Below, piece after piece: positions 1-6,238 of a DNA stretch of 9,116 nucleotides. Within the stretch, counting starts at the first letter, position 1, and each line of letters starts with the position of its first letter. The notes under the pieces were generated by a model. That model had not been told where the DNA came from. It did no database searches and saw only the letters and a program-made list of their open reading frames with translations. Origin of the DNA: Deltaproteobacteria bacterium (lineage in GTDB: Bacteria; Desulfobacterota; Desulfobacteria; Desulfobacterales; ETH-SRB1); NCBI GenBank assembly GCA_030262795.1, contig JAJSZO010000063.1, positions 3,071 to 12,186 of the forward strand. The letters run 5' to 3'. The position numbers and the translations under genes were made by a program.

Positions 1-1
1 A

Positions 2-142
2 AAGCAGGACCTGGTATATTCCGGCGGAGACGATGCTTCTCAAAAGAAAAAGCCTGTTAAGCGAACTACTCAAAAAATTGGCAGAAACGCACCATGCCCC
101 TGCGGAAGCGGAAAGAAGTATAAGAAATGTTGCGGGAAATAG
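2..142 (+). CDS. secA: C-terminal fragment of SecA-type preprotein translocase ATPase (SEC-C zinc tail)
   Basis: The gene runs in from the left edge; only the last 46 codons are present, ending at TAG 140-142. They encode a basic, flexible linker followed by a SEC-C motif, CPCGSGKKYKKCC near the end. The CxC pair and the final CC pair form the zinc site. In SecA this tail binds zinc and contacts SecB or the ribosome, while the missing body would be the ATPase that drives Sec-dependent export. The linker plus 'IGRNAPCPCGSGKKYKKCCG' is the usual ending of SecA, but unrelated proteins also carry SEC-C tails. SecA is therefore likely, not proven. About 120 bp of repeats separate it from clpS. Confidence 0.75.
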   Translation, partial: KQDLVYSGGDDASQKKKPVKRTTQKIGRNAPCPCGSGKKYKKCCGK

Positions 143-245
143 GTGGATAAGTGGATAGCAGTTAGCGGTTAGCAGTTAGCCTTTAGCTTAAAAAATCAAA
201 CAGATAACACATTCAGCTAAAAGCTAAAAGCTAAAAGCTAAAGTC
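143..245. repeat. Degenerate 7-bp repeat cluster between secA and clpS
   Basis: This gap has three blocks, all with a 7-bp step. GTGGATA occurs twice (143-149, 151-157). TTAGC-type heptamers follow (158-187: GCAGTTA, GCGGTTA, GCAGTTA, GCCTTTA). AGCTAAA is repeated four times exactly (215-242). CTTTAGCTT (181-189) is the perfect reverse complement of AAGCTAAAG (235-243), so the block can fold into a 9-bp stem. The TTAGC/GCTAA heptamers match those of the inverted-repeat unit at 5691-5825, so this may be an older relic of the same repeat family. No open reading frame was seen inside it. Confidence 0.8.
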
Positions 246-264
246 TAACCGTAGAGGTTAACAA

Positions 265-579
265 ATGAGCCTGGTTAAACCTGATTATGAAGAAATGGCG
301 ATTTCTGAAACAGAGGAGGAAATTAAAGAACCTTCAATGTATAAGGTGCTGCTGCATAATGATGACTATACAAGCATGGAGTTTGTTGTAGAAATTCTTT
401 TATCTGTTTTTAATAAATCTATAGAAGATGCTACAATAACCATGTTGAAAGTTCACAGGGAAGGAATCGGGATTTGCGGGGTTTATACATACGAAGTAGC
501 TGAAACAAAGGTGAATGCAGTTCATGTTTTAGCGAGGGAAAGAGAATTTCCCCTTAAATGTACTATGGAGCAGGAGTAG
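265..579 (+). CDS. clpS: ClpS, N-end rule adaptor for ClpA
   Basis: The product is a 104-aa adaptor that binds proteins with a destabilising N-terminal residue (Leu, Phe, Tyr, Trp) and delivers them to the ClpAP protease. The core has the family signatures HNDDYTSMEFVVEIL (residues 31-45), MLKVHREG (60-67), GICGVYTYEVAETK and the terminal REREFPLKCTMEQE. N32, D33 and H64 match the E. coli residues N34, D35 and H66, which hold the substrate alpha-amino group, so the binding pocket looks intact. The acidic first ~24 residues form the usual flexible N-terminal extension. The start ATG has a weak GAGG (254-257) 7 nt upstream. clpA begins 44 bp downstream, and an intercistronic hairpin covers the clpS stop codon. 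Confidence 0.96.
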   Translation: MSLVKPDYEEMAISETEEEIKEPSMYKVLLHNDDYTSMEFVVEILLSVFNKSIEDATITMLKVHREGIGICGVYTYEVAETKVNAVHVLAREREFPLKCTMEQE

Positions 580-595
580 TTACTCTTGCTCCATA
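564..595 (+). promoter_or_regulatory. Intercistronic RNA hairpin over the clpS stop codon
   Basis: Bases 564-578 pair with 581-595 to give a 15-bp stem with a 2-nt loop. There is one imperfection (G573 against T586), which is a G-U wobble in RNA. The stem contains the last clpS codons and its TAG stop, and ends 16 nt before the clpA ribosome-binding site. No T-run follows, so it is not a standard intrinsic terminator. It could be a 3'-end stabiliser or a brake that sets the ClpS:ClpA ratio; that role is inference. Confidence 0.6.
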
Positions 596-623
596 ATTGA
601 TCATTATTAACGAGGTCTGCATC

Positions 624-2918
624 ATGATTAGTAAAGAACTAAGCGCCACTCTCGGCATTGCTGTCAGAGAGGCCAAGAAAAGGCGTCATGAGTATGTATG
701 TATAGAACATCTGCTTTATGCTATTTTATATAATAGCTCAGGTAAAGAAATCATCGAGAGTTGCGGTGCAAGTGTTGAGAATCTCAACAATACCCTTGAG
801 GAGTTTTTTAGTAAAAATATTGAAAGTATTCCGCAAGGAAATGATTATGTGCTGCAACAAACGACAGGTTTCCAGAGAGTTATCCAGAGAGCTATCAATC
901 ATGCACGTTCTGCCGAAAAAAGTGAAATCCTGGTATCTGATATGCTTGCATCCATGTTTCAGGAAAGAGATTCGTATGCAGCATATTTTTTAAATAGAGA
1001 AGGAATTACGCATTTTGATGTTCTAAATTATATATCTCATAATGTAACCAACCTGCCTTTCAGCGATGGAATGGGAGGATCTGCTAAAACCAAAAAAGAG
1101 AAAAAGGAAAATGCCGGTCCGCTTGAGATTTTTACCATTGACCTTGTGAAAAAAGCTTCAGAAGGAAAAATAGATCCTCTTATAGGACGCAAATTAGAAT
1201 TTGAACGTACTGTTCAGGTGCTTTGCAGAAGACGTAAAAATAATCCCGTTTATGTTGGTGAGCCCGGTGTCGGAAAAACAGCTATGGCAGAGGGCCTGGC
1301 GATTAAGATATATGAAGGGGATGTTCCGGATGTGTTTAAAGATATCAGCTTGTATTCTCTTGACTTGGGCGCTATTCTGGCTGGAACAAGGTTTCGGGGG
1401 GAGTTTGAACAGCGTTTAAAAGGAGTTTTGTCTGAGCTGAAAAATAAAAAACAGGCTATTTTATTTATTGATGAGATTCATACCGTTGTTGGAGCAGGAG
1501 CAACCGGCGGTGGTTCCATGGATGCATCAAATATACTCAAACCGGTTCTTGCCGCAGGCGAGCTGAGGTGTATCGGGGCAACTACTTATGAAGAGTATAA
1601 GAATTACTTTGAAAAAGACCGCGCTTTTTCCCGTCGTTTTGAGAAAATCGAAATTAAAGAGCCTTCAGTCATTGAGACAGTTAAAATTTTAAAAGGACTC
1701 AGGTCTTATTATGAAGATTTTCATGGAATTAATTATACTGATGAATCTCTTAAAGCTGCTGCCGAGTTATCTGCTAAATTTATAAATGATCGTTATCTCC
1801 CGGATAAGGCAATTGATGTAATTGATGAGGCCGGCGCATTTATCAAGCTTTCCGGTGCTTCTCGAAGAAAGAATATTAATCCAAAAGACATTGAAAAAAT
1901 TATTGCCAGAATCGCCAGAATTCCTGTCAGAAGTGTATCAACCTCTGATAAAGCAAAATTAGGAAAACTTGAAGAAGATCTAAAACAAGTAGTTTTTGGT
2001 CAGGATGACGCCATAACATTTTTAGCAAACTCAATAAAACGTTCTCGTGCCGGTCTTGGCACACCCGGCAAACCGATTGGAGCTTTTTTGTTTACCGGTC
2101 CTACCGGTGTTGGAAAAACAGAGGTCGCAAAACAGGTCGCAGCAATCCTTGGTATAGAGCTATTACGTTTTGATATGAGTGAATATATGGAAAAACATGC
2201 TGTGGCGCGTTTAATAGGCGCACCTCCGGGCTATATCGGTTTTGATCAGGGCGGACTTTTAACCGATGGCATAAGAAAACATCCTTACAGTGTTCTACTT
2301 TTTGACGAAATAGAAAAAGCTCATCAGGATATGTTTAATATTCTGCTTCAGGTTTTTGACCACGCCACCCTGACGGATAACAACGGCAGAAAGTCTGACT
2401 TCAGGAATGTTATTATTATGATGACTTCAAATGCCGGAACAAGAGATATGGGTGTCCATACTATCGGTTTCGGAGAAACACGGCATGATATGAAAAGTAA
2501 AGGTAAGAAGGCTGTTGAAAAGCTCTTTAGCCCTGAATTCAGAAACCGGCTTGATGGAATAATCAGCTTTAATTCTCTTTCCGTAGAAATTATGGAAAGG
2601 ATAGTGGATAAATTCATAGCTGAACTAAATAAACAACTATGCGTAAAAAAGATTTCCCTTTCCATTTCTTCCAAAGCAAGAAACTGGATGGCAAAAAAAG
2701 GACATGATCCGCTTTTTGGAGCAAGGCCTCTTTCCAGGCTGATACAAACCGAGATTAAAGATATTCTAACCGATGAGATCCTGTTCGGCAATTTATCAAA
2801 CGGAGGCAAAGTCTTCGTTGATTTAAAAAATGATAAGATCAAGGTTGAAAAGCAGGGGTCAGGGGTCAGGGATCAGGGGTTAGGGGTCGGGGATCAGGGA
2901 TCAGGGATCGGGGGTTAG
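624..2918 (+). CDS. clpA: ClpA, AAA+ unfoldase of the ClpAP protease, with a repeat-derived C-terminal tail
   Basis: The product unfolds substrates with ATP and threads them into ClpP. ATG 624 is preferred over an in-frame TTG at 597 because it has a CGAGGT ribosome site (611-616) and begins with the family-typical MISKELSATL. This gives 764 aa, close to E. coli ClpA (758). The N-domain (~1-145) is the ClpS docking module. D1 has Walker A GEPGVGKT (K218) and Walker B LFIDEIH (D283, E284). D2 has Walker A GPTGVGKT (K498) and Walker B LLFDEIEKAH (D561, E562). An IGF loop (I614-F616) matches the ClpP-binding loop. The length, the lack of a long middle coiled-coil and the clpS neighbour argue for ClpA over ClpB or ClpC. 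The last ~21 residues (QGSGVRD/QGLGVGD/QGSGIGG) are translated 7-bp DNA repeats, and the repeat also supplies the stop codon. Confidence 0.96.
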   Translation: MISKELSATLGIAVREAKKRRHEYVCIEHLLYAILYNSSGKEIIESCGASVENLNNTLEEFFSKNIESIPQGNDYVLQQTTGFQRVIQRAINHARSAEKSEILVSDMLASMFQERDSYAAYFLNREGITHFDVLNYISHNVTNLPFSDGMGGSAKTKKEKKENAGPLEIFTIDLVKKASEGKIDPLIGRKLEFERTVQVLCRRRKNNPVYVGEPGVGKTAMAEGLAIKIYEGDVPDVFKDISLYSLDLGAILAGTRFRGEFEQRLKGVLSELKNKKQAILFIDEIHTVVGAGATGGGSMDASNILKPVLAAGELRCIGATTYEEYKNYFEKDRAFSRRFEKIEIKEPSVIETVKILKGLRSYYEDFHGINYTDESLKAAAELSAKFINDRYLPDKAIDVIDEAGAFIKLSGASRRKNINPKDIEKIIARIARIPVRSVSTSDKAKLGKLEEDLKQVVFGQDDAITFLANSIKRSRAGLGTPGKPIGAFLFTGPTGVGKTEVAKQVAAILGIELLRFDMSEYMEKHAVARLIGAPPGYIGFDQGGLLTDGIRKHPYSVLLFDEIEKAHQDMFNILLQVFDHATLTDNNGRKSDFRNVIIMMTSNAGTRDMGVHTIGFGETRHDMKSKGKKAVEKLFSPEFRNRLDGIISFNSLSVEIMERIVDKFIAELNKQLCVKKISLSISSKARNWMAKKGHDPLFGARPLSRLIQTEIKDILTDEILFGNLSNGGKVFVDLKNDKIKVEKQGSGVRDQGLGVGDQGSGIGG

Positions 2919-2928
2919 GGTAGGGGGG
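2854..2928 (+). repeat. G-rich 7-bp tandem array (AGGG(G/A)TC type) at the clpA 3' end
   Basis: Nine head-to-tail heptamers run from 2854 to 2916 (AGGGGTC, AGGGGTC, AGGGATC, AGGGGTT, AGGGGTC, GGGGATC, AGGGATC, AGGGATC, GGGGGTT), then degrade into AGGGTAGGGGGG. Variation is limited mostly to positions 1, 5 and 7. The array lies inside the clpA reading frame, contains its stop codon (2916-2918), and reaches to within 3 bp of the aat start. The regularly spaced GGG/GGGG runs could form a G-quadruplex in the mRNA or on the coding strand. Confidence 0.93.
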
Positions 2929-2931
2929 ATA

Positions 2932-3612
2932 GTGGTTTTTCTTTTGTCTGATAAAATAATTTTTCCTCCACCACATTTTGCAGGCAGTGAGGGCTTGCTG
3001 GCAATAGGTGGCGATCTTGGCAAAGAACGTCTTTTGCTTGCCTACAGAATGGGAATTTTTCCCTGGTTTTCAGAGAATGAACCAATAATGTGGTGGTCCC
3101 CTGATCCACGGCTTGTCCTTTATCCTCAGGATCTCAGAGTTTCGAAAAGTTTAAAAAAAGTCATAAATAAAAATATATTTCAGGTAACAATAGATTCGTT
3201 TTTTGAGCAGGTAATAAGCTTGTGTGCTCAGATAAGATTACAGAAGAATGAAGCAACCTGGCTATGCGAAGATATGATTGAGGCTTACTGCGATCTTCAT
3301 GAAGCCGGCTATGCTCATTCGGTTGAGGTTTGGTACAAAGGAGAACTTGCAGGTGGATTATACGGCGTTGCCCTGGGAAAAAGTTTTTTCGGAGAATCAA
3401 TGTTTACTCGTATAAGCAATGCGTCAAAAGTAGCTTTTACAGCTCTTGTTGAATATCTTAAAACATTATCTTTTGATATGATTGACTGTCAGATTCCAAC
3501 AGAGCATTTGAAAAGTTTTGGCGCAAGAGAAATACCAAGGTCTATTTTTTTAAAACAATTGAATGAATCCCTGAAAGAGCCGACAAAAAAGGGCAGGTGG
3601 GTTTATAATTAA
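2932..3612 (+). CDS. aat: Aat, leucyl/phenylalanyl-tRNA-protein transferase
   Basis: This cytoplasmic enzyme moves Leu or Phe from aminoacyl-tRNA to proteins with N-terminal Arg or Lys, making primary N-degrons for ClpS-ClpA. The 226 aa span nearly the whole family length (E. coli 234). Signatures in order are GLLAIGGDL, YRMGIFPWFSENEPIMWWSPDPR, HSVEVWYKGELAGGLYGV, FFGESMFTR and IDCQIPTEHLKSFGAREI. D185 and Q187 match the E. coli catalytic pair D186 and Q188. The start is uncertain. GTG 2932 lies only 3 nt after a G-run (2923-2928) that belongs to the repeat array, and the next in-frame candidate is TTG 2944. The repeat expansion has probably replaced the original leader. The stop TAA (3610-3612) overlaps the first base of the downstream palindromic element. 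Confidence 0.95.
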   Translation: MVFLLSDKIIFPPPHFAGSEGLLAIGGDLGKERLLLAYRMGIFPWFSENEPIMWWSPDPRLVLYPQDLRVSKSLKKVINKNIFQVTIDSFFEQVISLCAQIRLQKNEATWLCEDMIEAYCDLHEAGYAHSVEVWYKGELAGGLYGVALGKSFFGESMFTRISNASKVAFTALVEYLKTLSFDMIDCQIPTEHLKSFGAREIPRSIFLKQLNESLKEPTKKGRWVYN

Positions 3613-3793
3613 GGAACGTGGTTTAAATAACTTTCCCATTTATGCATCTCATCTTCAGGCCGCTTTTGCCCGATCTGAGTATTCAAAATCTACAAAATAG
3701 CCTGTTATTCCTTAAGATTTTGAATACTCAGATCGAACAAATCCAACCTAAATCTGTGCGCCTAAATGAGAAAGTTATTTAAACCACGTTCCT
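3612..3793. mobile_element. 182-bp MITE-like, nested palindromic element
   Basis: The termini are perfect 24-bp inverted repeats (3612-3635, 3770-3793; AGGAACGTGGTTTAAATAAC... on the left). Inside lies a second perfect 21-bp inverted repeat (3671-3691, 3715-3735) with the same centre, near 3703. The arms between the two are weakly complementary as well, so the whole element could form one long cruciform or RNA hairpin. There is no coding capacity. It fills the aat to M48-peptidase gap, begins on the last base of the aat stop, and ends 20 bp before the next gene. No clear target-site duplication was seen. It is probably a non-autonomous element moved in trans; its effect on transcription is unknown. 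Confidence 0.85.
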
Positions 3794-3813
3794 AAGGGGG
3801 AATGAAATAACCG

Positions 3814-5661
3814 GTGTTTGGTAATTTTATATATTTTATAATAGTTCTTCTAATATATTCCACATACCTGCCTCCTGAAAAACCGAACTTCTCTTTTTTT
3901 GAAACTTCTTTGCTATTTCTCGGCTTGATTATCGTTTTTGCATATTTTACCCGTATGCGGTTTCATAGACTTGCAAAACGAATCCCAAAAGATAATATTT
4001 TACGCGTTGACCATAAAATAAATGCAATAATAACTCAGCAAACTGTTATGGCAATAGTACTTTTTGCCGTAGATATTTATGGACTGAACCTTACTTCATT
4101 TTTTGAAAACATATCTTTGTTTACTGTTATTCCCACTTTACAGGCATTGGTTTTTATCGGTCTTTTTGTGTTTTATCTCACTATAATATGGGCATGTGCT
4201 TACGGGCCTTATCAAAAACTTCACATAACCGACATGTCTGTGCGTTCTTATGTTTTGTCTAACATTTCATTTTCCATTCCGGTTCTTTTCCCGTGGCTGT
4301 TGCTGTCAGGAATTGCTGATATTATAAATGCGCTTCCATTTGAATTGCCAAAACGTTTTATCTCCACTCCTGAAGGACAGGTAATCTATTTTTTGGTTTT
4401 CCTTTCTACAGTTGTTATAATCGGCCCTGCAATGATTCAGAAGTTCTGGGGGTGCAAACCACTTGAATCAGGTTATGCAAGAAGCAGAATCAAAAAACTT
4501 TGCAGAAAGGCCGGAGTAGAATATGCAAACATTCTTTACTGGCCGGCATTCGACGGAAGAATGATTACAGCAGGTATCATGGGGCTGATTAAAAAATTCC
4601 GATATATTCTTATTACCAAAACACTGCTTCGCCATCTTGAACCGGAAGAAATGGATGCTGTAATTGCGCATGAAATAGGACATATCAAAAGAAAACATCT
4701 ACAATTTTATCTAATATTTTTTATCGGCTATATTTTCCTTTCGTATACCACTTTTGATCTTCTTATATATTTTATTATCTATACTGATCCGGTTTACAGG
4801 TTAATAAACAGTACCGGTATTAACCACGATACAATAATTTCGGGCATGTTCAGCCTGATTATAATCATTTTGTTTTTTATCTACTTTCGCTATATTTTTG
4901 GATATTTCATGCGCAATTTTGAACGTCAGGCAGACACATATGTATATGCTCTCTTTCCCAGCGCAAAACCGCTGATATCTACATTCAAAAAGATAGCCGA
5001 AGCAACAGGGCAGCCACAGGACAGGCCGAACTGGCATCATTTCAGCATTAAAGAACGAATTGAATATCTCAATTTGTGTGAAAAAGACAAAACCTGGATA
5101 ATCAGACAGAATAGAAAAATAAATAAAAGCATTGCTGCATATCTTGCAGCAATAGTTATAATAGGAGGTATTGGATATAACTTGAATTTTGGTGAAACCG
5201 GAAGGAAGTTAAACAATCATTTCATTGAAAAGATCATGTTAAGAGAAATTAACAAGACTCCGGACAATCCATACCTTTATAGCAATCTGGGGGATCTTTA
5301 TTACAATCTTGTTGATTATACGGAAACAATCAAAGCATATGAAAAATCAATAGATCTCAAATTAGACAACCCGCATGTTTTAAACAATCTTGCATGGCTT
5401 TATGCAACCTGTGATGATAAAAACCTGCGCAACCCTGCACGTGCTTTGAATCTTGCATTGCATGCTACAGCTCTTAAAGAATCACCACACTCATTAGACA
5501 CTCTTGCCGAATGTTACTATATAAACGGCCGGTTGGAAGAAGCTGTTTCAACTGAATTATATGCTCTTAGAATAGTTAAAAAGGAACGTTCATATTACGA
5601 GAGTCAACTTAAAAAATTTATGGCAGCCGTTAAAAGTGGTTGTCAGCAGGCTGGAAAGTAG
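3814..5661 (+). CDS. Membrane M48-family zinc metalloprotease with C-terminal TPR region
   Basis: The 615-aa protein combines a multi-pass membrane part, a zinc protease and a TPR tail. Hydrophobic segments lie near 5-20, 31-46, 73-92, 104-131, 147-171, 189-208, 297-322, 343-365 and 440-457. The HEIGH motif (H286, E287, H290) gives two zinc ligands and the catalytic Glu. ERQAD (E370) gives the third ligand, and a family-typical HHFSIKERIEYL follows (408-419). Residues 485-600 read as about three TPR units (NPYLYSNLGDLYY..., NPHVLNNLAWLYAT...). The layout is Ste24/HtpX-like, suggesting quality control or processing of membrane proteins with TPRs for partner binding; the substrate is unknown. 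The start is uncertain: GTG 3814 has a G-run (3796-3800) 13 nt upstream. An in-frame ATG at 3802 is closed after two codons (ATG AAA TAA). Confidence 0.88.
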   Translation: MFGNFIYFIIVLLIYSTYLPPEKPNFSFFETSLLFLGLIIVFAYFTRMRFHRLAKRIPKDNILRVDHKINAIITQQTVMAIVLFAVDIYGLNLTSFFENISLFTVIPTLQALVFIGLFVFYLTIIWACAYGPYQKLHITDMSVRSYVLSNISFSIPVLFPWLLLSGIADIINALPFELPKRFISTPEGQVIYFLVFLSTVVIIGPAMIQKFWGCKPLESGYARSRIKKLCRKAGVEYANILYWPAFDGRMITAGIMGLIKKFRYILITKTLLRHLEPEEMDAVIAHEIGHIKRKHLQFYLIFFIGYIFLSYTTFDLLIYFIIYTDPVYRLINSTGINHDTIISGMFSLIIIILFFIYFRYIFGYFMRNFERQADTYVYALFPSAKPLISTFKKIAEATGQPQDRPNWHHFSIKERIEYLNLCEKDKTWIIRQNRKINKSIAAYLAAIVIIGGIGYNLNFGETGRKLNNHFIEKIMLREINKTPDNPYLYSNLGDLYYNLVDYTETIKAYEKSIDLKLDNPHVLNNLAWLYATCDDKNLRNPARALNLALHATALKESPHSLDTLAECYYINGRLEEAVSTELYALRIVKKERSYYESQLKKFMAAVKSGCQQAGK

Positions 5662-5672
5662 GTAGTAAAAGT

Positions 5673-5774
5673 TTACCACAAATTTTCCTTCTGTGCGGTT
5701 AGCTTTTGGATAAAACTGTTCAACATCCTCTTTACCTTATTGACCTGTTGATTAACTTCTCTAAAATCTCTCAT
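5673..5774 (-). pseudogene. 33-codon remnant of a four-helix-bundle (23S rRNA intervening-sequence) protein gene
   Basis: The reading frame opens with ATG (5774-5772) behind a GGGGTGG ribosome-site-like run and stops at TAA (5675-5673). The first residues, MRDFRE, resemble the common start of four-helix-bundle proteins. Residues 13-27, KVKRMLNSFIQKLTA, resemble their last helix, but the ~80-90 residues between these parts are missing. I read this as an internally deleted copy, since full-length members are roughly 115-130 aa. The C-terminal QKLTA codons are themselves part of the GCTAACCG repeat. Recognition rests on memory of the family, so a chance short ORF cannot be excluded. Confidence 0.45.
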
Positions 5775-5825
5775 TTCCACCCCTTTTCAAAGCTAACGGC
5801 TAAACGCTAATGGCTAACCGCACAG
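5691..5825. mobile_element. 135-bp inverted-repeat unit with heptamer array and possible 9-bp flanking duplication
   Basis: CTGTGCGGTTAGC (5691-5703) and GCTAACCGCACAG (5813-5825) form perfect 13-bp terminal inverted repeats. Within the right end are four GCTAANN heptamers (5792-5819). Outside the unit, CAAATTTTC occurs on both sides (5679-5687 and 5830-5838), 3 and 4 bp from the repeats. This may be a target-site duplication, although the small offset is unexplained. The unit holds the minus-strand four-helix-bundle remnant, so it looks like a collapsed mobile or hitch-hiking cassette. The heptamers match those upstream of clpS. Confidence 0.65.
5740..5767 (+). promoter_or_regulatory. Possible sigma-70 promoter for the RHH / sigma4-like operon
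   Basis: TTGACC (5740-5745) and TAAAAT (5762-5767) are separated by 16 bp, and each differs from consensus at one position. This would start transcription near 5774 and leave a ~110-nt leader to the ATG at 5885. It lies antisense inside the four-helix-bundle remnant. Such matches arise by chance in AT-rich DNA, so support is limited. Confidence 0.3.
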
Positions 5826-5884
5826 GTTGCAAATTTTCACGGAATCAGGCTACCGAACCCTTATTATTCAACAGGTTGTATCAA

Positions 5885-6235
5885 ATGAAAAATGATGAAA
5901 AAAAAAAGAATTTTCGAATAAACACACAACGCTTCAATATTTCAATATCCGAAGTTGTTTATATGAAATTTAAAGAAATACTGAAACAAGAAGGATTGCA
6001 ATCAACAAAAATACTTAGCCAGTTTATTGCCAACTATGTGCTTTATTTGGACAAAAGCTTTGTAAAAAATGACCGCAGATCAAAAGAAAAGAAAAAAGGG
6101 GTACTTATTTTCGTGACAAATGAACAGTGTTGTAAATTTGTTGAAAAAGTATCAAAAGAAAATATTGACAGATCAAAAGTGATTGAACAATTTATGGAGA
6201 ACTATATTGATTTTTTTGATAAAAAGAAGAAATAA
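5885..6235 (+). CDS. Small basic protein with two tandem ribbon-helix-helix-like repeats
   Basis: ATG 5885 is preferred, with a weak AGG (5873-5875) 9 nt upstream. An in-frame ATG at 5810 lies inside the heptamer repeat and would only add repeat-coded residues. The 116-aa product has two similar halves, residues 16-57 and 72-113. Each has a short beta-like strand (RFNISIS; GVLIFVT), a first helix (VYMKFKEILKQE; QCCKFVEKVSKE), a turn with S/T-K, and a second helix ending QF(I/M)xNY(V/I)xx(L/F)DK. This is the pattern of MetJ/Arc-type ribbon-helix-helix DNA-binding domains, so one chain could form the unit normally made by a dimer. A lysine-rich linker joins the halves. Its stop is 3 bp before the next gene, so the two are almost certainly co-translated. 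I do not recognise a named family, and the DNA-binding role is inferred. Confidence 0.7.
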   Translation: MKNDEKKKNFRINTQRFNISISEVVYMKFKEILKQEGLQSTKILSQFIANYVLYLDKSFVKNDRRSKEKKKGVLIFVTNEQCCKFVEKVSKENIDRSKVIEQFMENYIDFFDKKKK

Positions 6236-6238
6236 ATC

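Noticed and set aside
143..245. CRISPR array
   Set aside because: The repeats are only 7 bp long and contiguous, with no unique spacers of constant length.
597..623. TTG start giving ClpA nine extra N-terminal residues
   Set aside because: ATG 624 has its own ribosome site and begins with the family-typical sequence; the TTG lies right after the intercistronic hairpin with no ribosome site.
2348..2842. 164-codon minus-strand frame opposite clpA
   Set aside because: It is fully antisense to conserved ClpA D2 coding sequence with no ribosome site or recognisable domain; it is a shadow frame.
3608..3797. Target-site duplication around the 182-bp palindrome
   Set aside because: Flanks ATTA and AAGG show no convincing direct repeat beyond one or two bases; ends may be imprecise.
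5810..5884. In-frame ATG 5810 as start of the double-RHH protein
   Set aside because: The ATG is created by the GCTAATG heptamer, and the added residues (MANRTG...) are repeat-coded; the RHH pattern begins after M26.
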